The notes under the pieces were generated by a model. The model ran no database searches and was not told the origin of the DNA. It saw only the letters and a program-made list of their open reading frames with translations. A DNA stretch of 64,000 bases from Bryobacterales bacterium (GTDB lineage: Bacteria; Acidobacteriota; Terriglobia; Bryobacterales; Bryobacteraceae), in assembly GCA_016789905.1 (NCBI GenBank), contig JAEUQC010000063.1, positions 1 through 64,000 on the forward strand. Direction: 5' to 3'. The translations under genes and the position numbers were made by a program. Every line of letters begins with the position of its first letter. Positions within the stretch are counted from its first letter, which is position 1. This document shows positions 43,408-51,836 of the stretch, one piece after another.

Positions 43408-44433
43408 TTACTGAACGCGTGCCAACTCACCGGTCAACGATTCCAGGAATGCCACCAAATCCTCCCGGTCCCTTCCCGTCAACGCCAGCGGCCTTACCTC
43501 TTTGTCCAAATACGGATTGGAACTGCCCCCTCCGGCGTAGAAATCCACCACCGCGCGCAGCGTCTTCAGACTCCCGTCATGCATATACGGCCCTGTCTGC
43601 GCGACGTTTCGCAGCGACGGAGTCTTGAAAGCGCCCTTATCGCTTTCCACTTTTGTCTCCGCGAACCGTCCCAAGTCCACCAACTCCCCTTCCGGGCTCA
43701 GACCCGCGCCAACGTTGTGAAATTTCCCGTCGCTGAAAACAGCCTCCTTCGTACCTGCTGTATGGCAAGCCGCGCAGTTTCCCCTCTCTCTGTCCAGAAA
43801 AATCGCCATTCCGCGCGCCGCCGGCGCGGAGAGGGCGGCCTTGTTGCCGCCGTAAAAATACTGGTCGAACGGAGAGTTGCCTGTAACCACTGTCCGCTCA
43901 TACGCCGCGATGGCCCGCTGGATGTGGAGCATGGTGATCGCGCCTTCGCCAAACGCTTTGGCGAAAAGTGTTCGATATTCCGCGTCTCCCTGCACGCGTC
44001 TCACGCATTCTGCGTGCGGCAGATTCATCTCAATCGGATTCGCGATTGGCCCGGCGGCTTGTTCCTCTAATGATGCCGCCCGTCCATCCCAAAACTGTCG
44101 CGGGCTGTACGCCGCGTTCAATACCGTCGGGGCGTTCCGGTTACCCGTCTGCTGACGCACGCCCACCGCCGTCTTTCGCGAATCCCCGAACCCCTTTTCC
44201 GGATCGTGACACGATGCGCAGGATACCGTTCCATCGGCCGAAAGCCGCGGATCGAAATATAGCTTCTTGCCGAGCGCCACCGTTTCCTCCGTTAGCGGAT
44301 TCTCTTCCGGCGCCGGCACGGCAGGCAGGCCCAACGGCGCGATCACATTGACCGGCTTGCCTATCGGCTTCAAACCGGCCGTCTTGGTGCACGCTCCCAG
44401 CAGCACAACTCCCACAATCAGCATCAATCGCAT
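43408..44433 (-). CDS. Dihaem cytochrome-c peroxidase/MauG-family lipoprotein, 341 aa
   Basis: The lipobox is VVLLGAC. Two c-haem sites are CASCHDPEKGF and CAACHTAG, and the GPYMHDGSLKTL block carries the distal-site region typical of bacterial CcpA/MauG enzymes. These reduce peroxide or carry out oxidative chemistry on partner proteins in the periplasm. The TTG frame begins 9 nt earlier, but the ATG at 44433 is better placed (CATAAT 11 nt upstream). It leads an operon with the cupredoxin-like and YVTN lipoproteins, and is divergent from a small cytochrome gene. Confidence 0.9.
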   Translation of the reverse strand: MRLMLIVGVVLLGACTKTAGLKPIGKPVNVIAPLGLPAVPAPEENPLTEETVALGKKLYFDPRLSADGTVSCASCHDPEKGFGDSRKTAVGVRQQTGNRNAPTVLNAAYSPRQFWDGRAASLEEQAAGPIANPIEMNLPHAECVRRVQGDAEYRTLFAKAFGEGAITMLHIQRAIAAYERTVVTGNSPFDQYFYGGNKAALSAPAARGMAIFLDRERGNCAACHTAGTKEAVFSDGKFHNVGAGLSPEGELVDLGRFAETKVESDKGAFKTPSLRNVAQTGPYMHDGSLKTLRAVVDFYAGGGSSNPYLDKEVRPLALTGRDREDLVAFLESLTGELARVQ

Positions 44434-44444
44434 AGATCGCAACC

Positions 44445-44450
44445 ATTATG
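44445..44450 (-). promoter_or_regulatory. -10-like CATAAT before the peroxidase
   Basis: CATAAT on the minus strand is exactly 11 nt before the ATG at 44433, the same hexamer and spacing as before the dehydratase at 13759. Confidence 0.42.
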
Positions 44451-44478
44451 ACCTGCGAGACAATGGAGCGAAAGCCGC

Positions 44479-44739
44479 ATGCGCCGTCTTATCCTACTGC
44501 CAATTTGCCTGCTTCTTCTCATCGCCGATGACAGCAAGAAACTGCCCGACGGCCCGGGCCGCAAGACCACCGAACGGCTTTGCGGCGCGTGTCACGGCTT
44601 CGGGAACTTCATTAAGCGCCGCGAGACGCGCGACGGCTGGAACGCCATCATTGAGGACATGATCCGCCGCGGCGCCATGGGCCAGGACGAGGAATGGGCC
44701 GAGGTATCCGACTACCTCTACGCCCAATTCCCAAAATAA
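44479..44739 (+). CDS. Small exported monohaem cytochrome c, 86 aa
   Basis: A signal peptide (MRRLILLPICLLLLIA) precedes a single haem-binding motif CGACHGFG in a compact class I-like domain ending in DYLYAQFPK. It resembles the small cytochromes that accompany quinoproteins and probably accepts electrons in the periplasm. GGAG is 10 nt before the ATG. It diverges from the peroxidase, and its stop codon is part of the palindrome at 44738-44758. Confidence 0.82.
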   Translation: MRRLILLPICLLLLIADDSKKLPDGPGRKTTERLCGACHGFGNFIKRRETRDGWNAIIEDMIRRGAMGQDEEWAEVSDYLYAQFPK

Positions 44740-44758
44740 TTGGTGCCTGGCACCAATT
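44738..44758. repeat. Palindrome AATTGGTGCC-T-GGCACCAATT, copy 2
   Basis: The 21-base core is identical to that at 38381-38401. Its left end overlaps the stop codon of the plus-strand cytochrome gene (44737-44739) and its right end touches the stop of the minus-strand gene (44758). On the plus strand it is followed by TAATCTTTTTG, so it can act as a terminator. It is the second case of this palindrome between convergent genes. Confidence 0.8.
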
Positions 44759-46626
44759 TAATCTTTTTGCAGGTCGCGCCAGACCACGGTGGACCGGCCA
44801 TCTCTATCCGCGCCGGCCACTCGCAGTCGATATTTCCCGGGCTTGTCCAATTGGAAGCGCACCGTTTCTCCTGGCGGAATGATTCGCATGTCCTCTTCGG
44901 CCGGTCCGTACAGTTCCCAGTAGAAACGGGCATTCCGGTACACGCCTGCTGCGTCTGCCCCGGTTGTATAGTACAGATCCGCCTCGCTCCACGCCCGCCC
45001 TGTGTACCAGCCGTTCGGACCGCTCATCAGTTTCACTTCGATGGCTGGTCCCCCGTCTCGCCGCGCCACTCCACGCGCCTTTTCATCGATCCGCACCACC
45101 CGCTCATAACCCGCCGTCGACAGCGCCGGCAGATCCCACAACACATCGAACCGCACCCCTTCGCGCATCGCCTTTTCCATTTCCAACAGCGCCGCCGTCA
45201 TCACCTCACCGTACGTTACCCCGAACTGATTCTTCCGCTCCCGATGCAACTCGGTCAGTCCCCACAGCAGTCCTTTCCCCTGATGCACATGCCCGTAGTT
45301 GTAACCCGCCGGGATCACAATCGCCAACGATGCGCGTGGCGCCGGTGCTACGCGCGGATGCGCCTTTGCATGTGCCCGCAAATGACGGGCATGGGAAAGC
45401 ACCTCTCCAAACGGCACACATGCCAACTGATAGTTGTCCCAGAAATAGAACCGCGTCGCTCCATCGTCGTACGCTCTTGTCAGCCAATACGGTGCGTCGG
45501 CCCGTTCCACGGCCCCATAGATGCTAATCCCCCACTCCTTCCCTGTAACTCGGGCCGCGCCCCGCAGAAATCCGAAAATTAACGACGGCAGTACGTTCGG
45601 AGCCAATGGAAATCGCGTGCCGAACGACATATTCAGCTCTGGCACTGTCCGCCACGTTCCAATGCGCCCGGCCGGTTCCCACACAAACGCCGCCGCTTTC
45701 TGTGTCAATTCATACCCAGCCGCGGCCTCCATCGTCTCCCAGCTATACAGGTTCTCTTGCGCAATCGATAGCGAACCAAGGTTCACATCCTTGCGCGCCT
45801 TTAGCATTTTCATTAACGCCGAGGTGTTCCGTGCTTCCGACGCCGCGAAGTGCTCCCGGAAGGCTTCAAAAGCTACCTGTGGAGTGACGGCCTTTCGATA
45901 CGCCGGGTCCTTAACCATTCTCGGGCGCAATACATGGTCCCTGGTTCCCACTGCTGGCTCGTCCAGAAAAATGACCGGGCCCAGGTACTGCGGCCGGTAG
46001 AGCATCTCCGGGTAGGGCAGGGAAGCCGGGCCCCAATAAAACAGGCCCAAACGTTCCGCCCACTCTGCCTGTTCCGTATCCGCATGAACGCACGAAACGC
46101 CGGCCTCAGCCATCAACTTGTAGTCGGATTCCACCATCCGCACATATTCATACTCGCTGGTATCGTAGCGACGCGTCTCATCTTTCTGCCTTCGGTTGTA
46201 GGCTGGGCCAACCAGAATATCGGGCTGCAAAAAAACGGTTTCCGCCGCAACCGGCAGCGCCACGTCTTTTTCGCCGACACGCTGATAGACATGTCCTAAA
46301 ACGGTTACTCTCTCCGCTTCCGCCAGGGGCAGAAGCGACGCCCAGCCACCTAACGATGGCAGCACCGCTGCTCCTGAAACCGGATGTTTGAACTCTCGCG
46401 CCGGCCCTGTTCCTTCCTGCAGCAAGTACCGCGCTCCCCGCACCCAATGAACCGCGAACCTGCCACCGGCGCGTTTCTCGGCGGCCAACGAAACTCGCGG
46501 CCCATCGACCGTCAGAACGAGCGAGGAAAGCGTAGCGCCTTCGTCAAGTGGCCGGTATTCGGCCGCGAACACGCCGACGGACAGCAGCAGAAAACTACTG
46601 GCTCGCGTGACAAACATCGCATCCAT
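44758..46626 (-). CDS. Exported protein of unknown function, hydrolase-like, 622 aa
   Basis: A signal peptide (FVTRASSFLLLSVGVFAAE) is followed by an N-terminal beta domain and a middle region that looks like a TIM barrel (MAEAGVSCVHADTEQAEWAE, ENLYSWETMEAAAGYEL, AFVWEPAGRIGTWRT) rich in Trp, Glu and Asp, then a terminal beta-sandwich ending in STVVWRDLQKD. A glycoside hydrolase role is possible but no catalytic pair can be named. GAGG 6 nt upstream favours the ATG at 46626. The start overlaps the end of the pentahaem cytochrome gene by 32 nt, so the two are one transcript. Confidence 0.6.
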   Translation of the reverse strand: MDAMFVTRASSFLLLSVGVFAAEYRPLDEGATLSSLVLTVDGPRVSLAAEKRAGGRFAVHWVRGARYLLQEGTGPAREFKHPVSGAAVLPSLGGWASLLPLAEAERVTVLGHVYQRVGEKDVALPVAAETVFLQPDILVGPAYNRRQKDETRRYDTSEYEYVRMVESDYKLMAEAGVSCVHADTEQAEWAERLGLFYWGPASLPYPEMLYRPQYLGPVIFLDEPAVGTRDHVLRPRMVKDPAYRKAVTPQVAFEAFREHFAASEARNTSALMKMLKARKDVNLGSLSIAQENLYSWETMEAAAGYELTQKAAAFVWEPAGRIGTWRTVPELNMSFGTRFPLAPNVLPSLIFGFLRGAARVTGKEWGISIYGAVERADAPYWLTRAYDDGATRFYFWDNYQLACVPFGEVLSHARHLRAHAKAHPRVAPAPRASLAIVIPAGYNYGHVHQGKGLLWGLTELHRERKNQFGVTYGEVMTAALLEMEKAMREGVRFDVLWDLPALSTAGYERVVRIDEKARGVARRDGGPAIEVKLMSGPNGWYTGRAWSEADLYYTTGADAAGVYRNARFYWELYGPAEEDMRIIPPGETVRFQLDKPGKYRLRVAGADRDGRSTVVWRDLQKD

Positions 46627-47119
46627 TAGGGGCCTCGTGTTTCGCATGGCAGGCCATGCAAGTCTGCATCGATAACGACTTCTCTTGGAACAATATGTCC
46701 CGCTTCCCCACGTCTCCGTGGCACTCAGCGCACTCTGTTTTCGCCACCTTCACATGTACCGAATGGTTGAACCAAACGATGTCGGGGTTCTTGTACACGC
46801 GAGCCCAGGGCACGGGTTCCTTCTTAGCGGCAAATGCGGCCAGTTTCTGTATCTCTGCGCTTTCCTTTTTCACCGTCGCGTGGCACCCCATGCACATCGT
46901 CTCCTTCGGAAACGTGGCGGCAAATCCATCCCCAGGCATGGTGTGGCAGTTGGCACACTTCATACCCATAGCCACATGGGTTTTGTGGCTATAGGCAATC
47001 GGTTGCGCCACAGGGTCTCCCGGCAGCTTTTCTTCCTTCGGCTTGTACTCTTTTTCCTGCGCCGTTAATGACAACGCCGCCACCAGCAAAACGCTACAAC
47101 GAAAACGCAATGTACTCAT
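46595..47119 (-). CDS. Exported pentahaem cytochrome c, 174 aa
   Basis: A signal peptide (MSTLRFRCSVLLVAALSL) precedes five CxxCH sites: CANCH, CMGCH, CAECH, CMACH and CDVCH, in about 120 residues. Extra histidines (SHKTHVAMG, FNHSVHVKV) are likely distal ligands, as in class III/c7 cytochromes and respiratory multihaem proteins. It starts inside the last 26 nt of the quinoprotein gene, which points to direct electron transfer from that enzyme. Confidence 0.9.
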   Translation of the reverse strand: MSTLRFRCSVLLVAALSLTAQEKEYKPKEEKLPGDPVAQPIAYSHKTHVAMGMKCANCHTMPGDGFAATFPKETMCMGCHATVKKESAEIQKLAAFAAKKEPVPWARVYKNPDIVWFNHSVHVKVAKTECAECHGDVGKRDILFQEKSLSMQTCMACHAKHEAPNGCDVCHASQ

Positions 47120-48944
47120 CGTGTGCCTTTGATCCGTTCTTGCCACCGGCCGCCGCGATCACCACGAACTGCTTCCCATTGGCCTCATAAGTCATCGGCG
47201 TCGCGAATCCGCCGGCCGGCAACTCATACTCCCAGACTACCTTCCCGGTGTCGGAGTCAAACGCCCGCATCATCCGGTCGAATGTCCCAGCCATAAACAC
47301 CAGGCCCCCCGCCGTGCAGATGCTGCCACCGTTCGACGGCGTGCCCGTCTTTGGAACGCCTCGCTTTTTCAACTCCGGGAACTCGCCGTTCACTACCCGC
47401 CAAGCAAAGTCACCCTTGTTCGCGTCAATTGCCGTCATGTAGCCCCAGGGTGGCTTGATTCCCGGATAGCCCTCCTGGTCCTGCAGCGCCACGCGCTTGC
47501 TCAACGCATATTCCACATTCATGCCCGGCTCGGCGTTCTTGAACGCAATCACGTTCGTCGTTTCATCTGAATTTACAAACACGCGGTTCCGCTTGGGATC
47601 AAAGCAACAGCCGCCCCAAAGAGCCCCTCCCCGAAACCCCGGATGCACGATGCCGCCCGTCATTGGCGCCGGATGATACAGTCCGCCAAACTCTGCCTTG
47701 TCCACCTGGGCTTTCACAAACGCGTGGGCTTCCGGGCTGATGTCAGTGATCCACTCCCGCTTAAACCCCTGCCGCGAAACCGGTGGCGGCTTCAGCGGAT
47801 GCGGCTGCGTTTTCGACAGCACTTCCCCCGGCATTTTTGATGCTGGGATCGGCCGTTCCTCCACACCGTAGATCGGTTTTCCCGTGTCCCGATCCAAGAA
47901 AAACAGGTACGCCTGCTTGGTCGGCTGCACCACGGCGTCCATCGTCTTGCCGTCCTTCTTCATCGTGATCAACGCCGGTTGCGCCGGCATGTCGTAATCC
48001 CAGATGTCGTGGTGAACGATCTGGTAATGCCACTTCTTCTTGCCCGTCAATGCGTCCAACGCCACCACGCAATTTCCATACAGGTTGTCGCCGATCCGGT
48101 TCCCCGCCCAGTAGTCAAAGCTCGGCGATCCAATGCCGGCGTACACCACGCCGCGCTTTTCGTCCACGCTCATTCCCGCCCAGTTATTCGTTCCGCCCGT
48201 GTACTTCCACGATTCGCCGGACCAAGTCTCGTGTCCCGGTTCGCCCGGCTTGGGTATTGTGTGGAATATCCATCGCCGCGTACCCGTCTTGGCGTCCCAG
48301 CCGCGTATGTGGCCAGGCGCCTCCGGATAGGGTCCCTCGCCGCCGCCCCCGCCCGTTATCACCACGTCCTTGTAGACCACTACCGGGCTTGAATGCTTGA
48401 ATGTCAGCTTGGCCATGTCATGATCGAAGCTCTCCTTCAGGTCGATCATGCCGCCCTTGCCGAATCCCGTTACCGGCTTGCCCGTCTTTGCTTCCAGCGC
48501 CCAAAGCTGGTCGCGATAGGCATGGAAGATTCGTTTGTCCTCTCCAGCCTCCCAATAGGTAACCGCGCGGGAAATGCCAGGTGCACGCCGGGAGGGCGCG
48601 CCGGACCCCGCCTCCGCGGGATCGAAGGTCCACAGAAGTTTGCCCGTCGCCGCCTCCACCGCCTGCACTTTGTTGCGTGCCGTCGTCAGGTACATCACGC
48701 CGTCCACCACAATCGGCGTACACTCAATCACCGTTGCCGGCCGCGCGCTGGCGTCGCCGGTTTTGTGTGTCCACGCGACTTTCAACTGCGCCACATTGCC
48801 TTTCGTCAACTGTGCGCACGGGGAATATCGGGATGCGCCGGCGTCTCCGCCGTAGTGGTTCCACTCTTTGGCGCGTGCCGCCGGCGCGGCCGCGCCCAAC
48901 ACGGCACTCGCGGCCGTCTGCTGCAAAAACTGTCGGCGATTCAT
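47094..48944 (-). CDS. PQQ-type quinoprotein dehydrogenase, Tat-exported, 616 aa
   Basis: A Tat signal (MNRRQFLQQTAASAVLGA) leads to an eight-bladed PQQ propeller that begins NHYGGDAGASRYSPCAQLTK, the hallmark of membrane-glucose-dehydrogenase-like quinoproteins. Later blocks NNWAGMSVDEKRGVVYAG, VHHDIWDYDMPAQPALI and GTPSNGGSICTAGGLVFMAG also fit. No haem domain is fused; the pentahaem cytochrome encoded downstream probably replaces it. The frame extends 67 codons upstream, but the ATG at 48944 begins the signal and has TATATT 7 nt before it. The substrate (sugar or alcohol) is unknown. Confidence 0.87.
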   Translation of the reverse strand: MNRRQFLQQTAASAVLGAAAPAARAKEWNHYGGDAGASRYSPCAQLTKGNVAQLKVAWTHKTGDASARPATVIECTPIVVDGVMYLTTARNKVQAVEAATGKLLWTFDPAEAGSGAPSRRAPGISRAVTYWEAGEDKRIFHAYRDQLWALEAKTGKPVTGFGKGGMIDLKESFDHDMAKLTFKHSSPVVVYKDVVITGGGGGEGPYPEAPGHIRGWDAKTGTRRWIFHTIPKPGEPGHETWSGESWKYTGGTNNWAGMSVDEKRGVVYAGIGSPSFDYWAGNRIGDNLYGNCVVALDALTGKKKWHYQIVHHDIWDYDMPAQPALITMKKDGKTMDAVVQPTKQAYLFFLDRDTGKPIYGVEERPIPASKMPGEVLSKTQPHPLKPPPVSRQGFKREWITDISPEAHAFVKAQVDKAEFGGLYHPAPMTGGIVHPGFRGGALWGGCCFDPKRNRVFVNSDETTNVIAFKNAEPGMNVEYALSKRVALQDQEGYPGIKPPWGYMTAIDANKGDFAWRVVNGEFPELKKRGVPKTGTPSNGGSICTAGGLVFMAGTFDRMMRAFDSDTGKVVWEYELPAGGFATPMTYEANGKQFVVIAAAGGKNGSKAHDEYIAFSL

Positions 48945-48951
48945 CGGTCCG

Positions 48952-48957
48952 AATATA
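48952..48957 (-). promoter_or_regulatory. -10-like TATATT before the quinoprotein
   Basis: On the minus strand TATATT is followed by CGGACCG and the ATG at 48944. A 7-nt gap implies transcription starting on the initiation codon. It would separate the redox cluster from the ABC operon upstream. Confidence 0.45.
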
Positions 48958-48964
48958 TCAAACG

Positions 48965-50047
48965 CTACTCGGCGCCGTAATTGATTTCCAGCCGCCGCGC
49001 TGCCTGCATTGCCGCAAACAGCACCAGCCCCGTCAGCGTCAATAGCCCCGCCACGGATATCCAAACCGCGGTGGGCGCCGCCGGCGCCAGCAGCATCTTC
49101 AGCACTGCCGGCATCTCGGTGGGCAATGGGACGGGCACCGGGCAAAGCGATTGCAGGTAATGCAGCACGCTCAGCTTCTGCATGACGTCAGGCAGGAATC
49201 CGTTGATTGATTCCCACACCAATATCACAATCGCCGGAATGATCGGATTGCGCAGCAATAATCCCGACGCCAGAAATACACTGCCATATCCGACACAGCC
49301 CAGCGCCGCCGCCGCTGCGTACCAGAAAGCGTGTTCCGTGCCTATGGTCTGCCAAAAAGTCTGCACCTCAACGCTGTCATGCGGCAACACCATCGCAAGG
49401 AAGCTCAGCATTGCGCCGCCCCCAAATATCACAGCCGCGGCAATCAACCCAGCCAGATACTTGCCCAGCAACAATACCTCGCGCTTCACGGGCGCCAGAA
49501 ACCAGAAGTGCAGCGATCTATCCAGCATTTCTCCGCGAAAAAGATTGATAAAGATTCCCAGGCACCCGAAAAAAATTCCCAGGCGCAGGTAGAAATACTG
49601 GAACATCCCGGCATACACTCGCCGGTCGTCTTCGAAATTCATCAATACCCGCGCATTTCGCGACACCAGCTTCCCGTCTTCAAACCGCAAGTCCACACGT
49701 CGCTTTCCGTCGAAATACATCATGTAGCGCCGGACCTCCGGCTGTTTGTCGGCGGGGTCGTCGTCGCGCCTCGCCCTGCGCTTTCGCGTCTGGTCCGTCA
49801 CCGGCTTGCCCACCAGCGCCAGCACTTGTTCATCTGTCATTCCGGATTGCGCCTGGTCCAGCAACTCCGCCTTTACACCACGCTCTCCGCCCCAACGTTT
49901 CACCTTCAACTGAGCGTCAATCGCATGGCCCAGGAAGATCACGGTAGGGAATAGCGCCAGTAAATACACCCAAAACGAGCGTCGCGAAAAGAACACCCGT
50001 CCCAGTTCCATCTTCGCGATCACCCAGATCTGCGACAACGGCGTCAT
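48965..50047 (-). CDS. ABC-2-type exporter permease with periplasmic insertion, 360 aa
   Basis: One helix near residues 27-45, then an extracytoplasmic insertion of about 110 residues, then five to six helices to the C-terminus, an ABC-2-like topology. The insertion contains GMTDEQVLALVGKPVTDQTR, which resembles the BamE/SmpA sequence motif, and an RFEDGKLVSRN hairpin of the same type. It overlaps the ATPase gene by 4 nt (50044-50047), so the pair forms one exporter. Substrate unknown. Confidence 0.82.
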   Translation of the reverse strand: MTPLSQIWVIAKMELGRVFFSRRSFWVYLLALFPTVIFLGHAIDAQLKVKRWGGERGVKAELLDQAQSGMTDEQVLALVGKPVTDQTRKRRARRDDDPADKQPEVRRYMMYFDGKRRVDLRFEDGKLVSRNARVLMNFEDDRRVYAGMFQYFYLRLGIFFGCLGIFINLFRGEMLDRSLHFWFLAPVKREVLLLGKYLAGLIAAAVIFGGGAMLSFLAMVLPHDSVEVQTFWQTIGTEHAFWYAAAAALGCVGYGSVFLASGLLLRNPIIPAIVILVWESINGFLPDVMQKLSVLHYLQSLCPVPVPLPTEMPAVLKMLLAPAAPTAVWISVAGLLTLTGLVLFAAMQAARRLEINYGAE

Positions 50048-50976
50048 CGTCCCCCTCCAATCAGGTACTCATAAAGCGCATCCACGTTCTCATCGGTCGG
50101 GATCACACCGTCAATGTCGATTCCGCTCAACGCAATCCGCTCCAGAGCCGTCGCGAACGCCTCCCGGTTGCGAGTCAACACCAGCAATCCTTGCCCCTCC
50201 GGAGCCAACCTAATCTCCGAAATGTGGGTCTCGGCGAATAATAACGACGCTACTCGCGATGCTTCTTTGCAATGCAGGAGATATTGGCTCGGGTGCTCGT
50301 GGATTTCTTCGCGCACGCTCTTAATCTGTCCCTCGGCGACGATCATTCCATTCGCGATCAAAATGACTTGATCCGAAAAAACATCCACTTCCTGCAACAC
50401 ATGGCTTGAAAGCACGACATGTCTTCCTCCGGCCGCATACTCGCGGAAGAGCGCGATGGTCTCCGCCCGCACCAGCGGGTCCAATCCGTTTAACGGCTCA
50501 TCAAGAATCAGCACCAACGGATCATGTGCAATCGATTGCGCCAGCCGGATTCGTTGGCGCATCCCCTTGGAGTACCCCGCCACCTTTCGCTTTGCTGCCG
50601 CCGTCAGGCCGACGCGTTCAATCGCCTGCCAAGTTCGCTTCTCCGCTTCGGCCGTGGAAAAGCCGTGCAGCAATAATCCGGAATTGATGAAGTCGAACCC
50701 GGTCGCCCCACGCGGCCCCGCGTCGTACTGTGTCGCGTACCCGAGGATTTTCATCAGCTTTTCCGGCGCGAATGGCGATATTCCTCGAACCTGAATCACC
50801 CCGGCGTTCGGATGAACCAGCCCCGTCATCAAGTTCATCAGCGTAGTCTTCCCGCTGCCGTTGGGGCCCACCAAGCTCGTAATTCCCGGCGGGATATGCA
50901 GGTCCACGCGGTTCACGCCCAGAACCTCGCCGTAGAATTTACTCACGTTGTCGAACACGATCTCCGGGGTGCTCAC
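50044..50976 (-). CDS. ABC exporter ATP-binding protein, 310 aa
   Basis: Walker A GPNGSGKTT, signature YSKGMRQRIRLAQ, Walker B VLILDEPLNGLDP and H-loop VLSSHVLQEV are all intact; a C-terminal extension of about 80 residues is typical of ABC-2 drug/antibiotic-type ATPases. The frame continues upstream to 51057, but GGAGG stands 7 nt before a GTG at 50976, and this GTG overlaps the stop of the previous permease in a GTGA arrangement. That start is therefore chosen. Confidence 0.92.
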   Translation of the reverse strand: MSTPEIVFDNVSKFYGEVLGVNRVDLHIPPGITSLVGPNGSGKTTLMNLMTGLVHPNAGVIQVRGISPFAPEKLMKILGYATQYDAGPRGATGFDFINSGLLLHGFSTAEAEKRTWQAIERVGLTAAAKRKVAGYSKGMRQRIRLAQSIAHDPLVLILDEPLNGLDPLVRAETIALFREYAAGGRHVVLSSHVLQEVDVFSDQVILIANGMIVAEGQIKSVREEIHEHPSQYLLHCKEASRVASLLFAETHISEIRLAPEGQGLLVLTRNREAFATALERIALSGIDIDGVIPTDENVDALYEYLIGGGR

Positions 50977-51836
50977 TTCACCACCTCCACCGCGCGCAGC
51001 TTCCTTGCCAATAACGCCAGCAGGCCTGCCCCCAGTGCGCCAATAAACACGGCGCACTCCAGCACACCCGGTTTTTCATCCGGGATCGCCAAATCCAGCA
51101 TTCCCGCCCACACCGTGTTCATCGCGTAGCCAACGTTGAACACGCTTGCCCATTCTACGCGAAACACTGAATTCACCATCTCCGACGCTCCGGCCAGCAG
51201 GAAGAAAAACGCGAGTACCAACGCTCCTGCCACGACGCGCCACTTCACATAAGCCGAACACGTCATCGCCACCAGGCTGACGGTTACGATATACAAGGCA
51301 AACCCAAAGAAAATTGCCGCGCCCAGGTACCAGTTATTCCAGAACCAGTCGCCACCCGCAATTCCTGCCTGCATTCCAAAAAGCAGCATTCCAGGAACAA
51401 TCGTCACCAGGGAGAGCAGCCCAAGCAGAACGATCATACGGGACAGAATGTAATCCCCGCGCGTCAATGGTCTGGAAAAATACAGCGGCAGCGCATTGTT
51501 CGACAGGTCCGGCGCAATCAATCCTGGGCCCGCCACTGACGCCAGGATCAACGCATAGCCGCTCTGCACTTTCATGAAAACCGAAAAGAATTTTCCATTG
51601 ATTGCCAGGAACTTCTTGAATCCAGTGTCAAAACCCTGCCACAACTCGGAGTGATTCGCCAAGTAGACGAAAGTTGCGCAAAGCAGCGGCCAGAACATGG
51701 AGACAACCAGCAGGATAAGAACGAATTTTTGTTCCACCATTCGCGCCCAGGAAAATCGCGGCATCACCATCAGCCTTTCCAGGTGACTGGTCAACCCGCC
51801 CTCGTAACGCTGATATCCGCGTCTATAAACGGCCAT
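50973..51836 (-). CDS. ABC-2-type transporter permease, 287 aa
   Basis: Six hydrophobic segments, the first at about 37-57, with a conserved cytoplasmic N-terminus (MAVYRRGYQRYEGGLTSHLE). The loop LPLYFSRPLTRGDYILSRMI is the coupling region of this permease family. GGAGG 9 nt before the ATG at 51836 fixes the start; the frame goes on upstream into the ATPase gene. It overlaps the ATPase upstream by 14 nt and the next ATPase downstream by 4 nt. Confidence 0.85.
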   Translation of the reverse strand: MAVYRRGYQRYEGGLTSHLERLMVMPRFSWARMVEQKFVLILLVVSMFWPLLCATFVYLANHSELWQGFDTGFKKFLAINGKFFSVFMKVQSGYALILASVAGPGLIAPDLSNNALPLYFSRPLTRGDYILSRMIVLLGLLSLVTIVPGMLLFGMQAGIAGGDWFWNNWYLGAAIFFGFALYIVTVSLVAMTCSAYVKWRVVAGALVLAFFFLLAGASEMVNSVFRVEWASVFNVGYAMNTVWAGMLDLAIPDEKPGVLECAVFIGALGAGLLALLARKLRAVEVVK

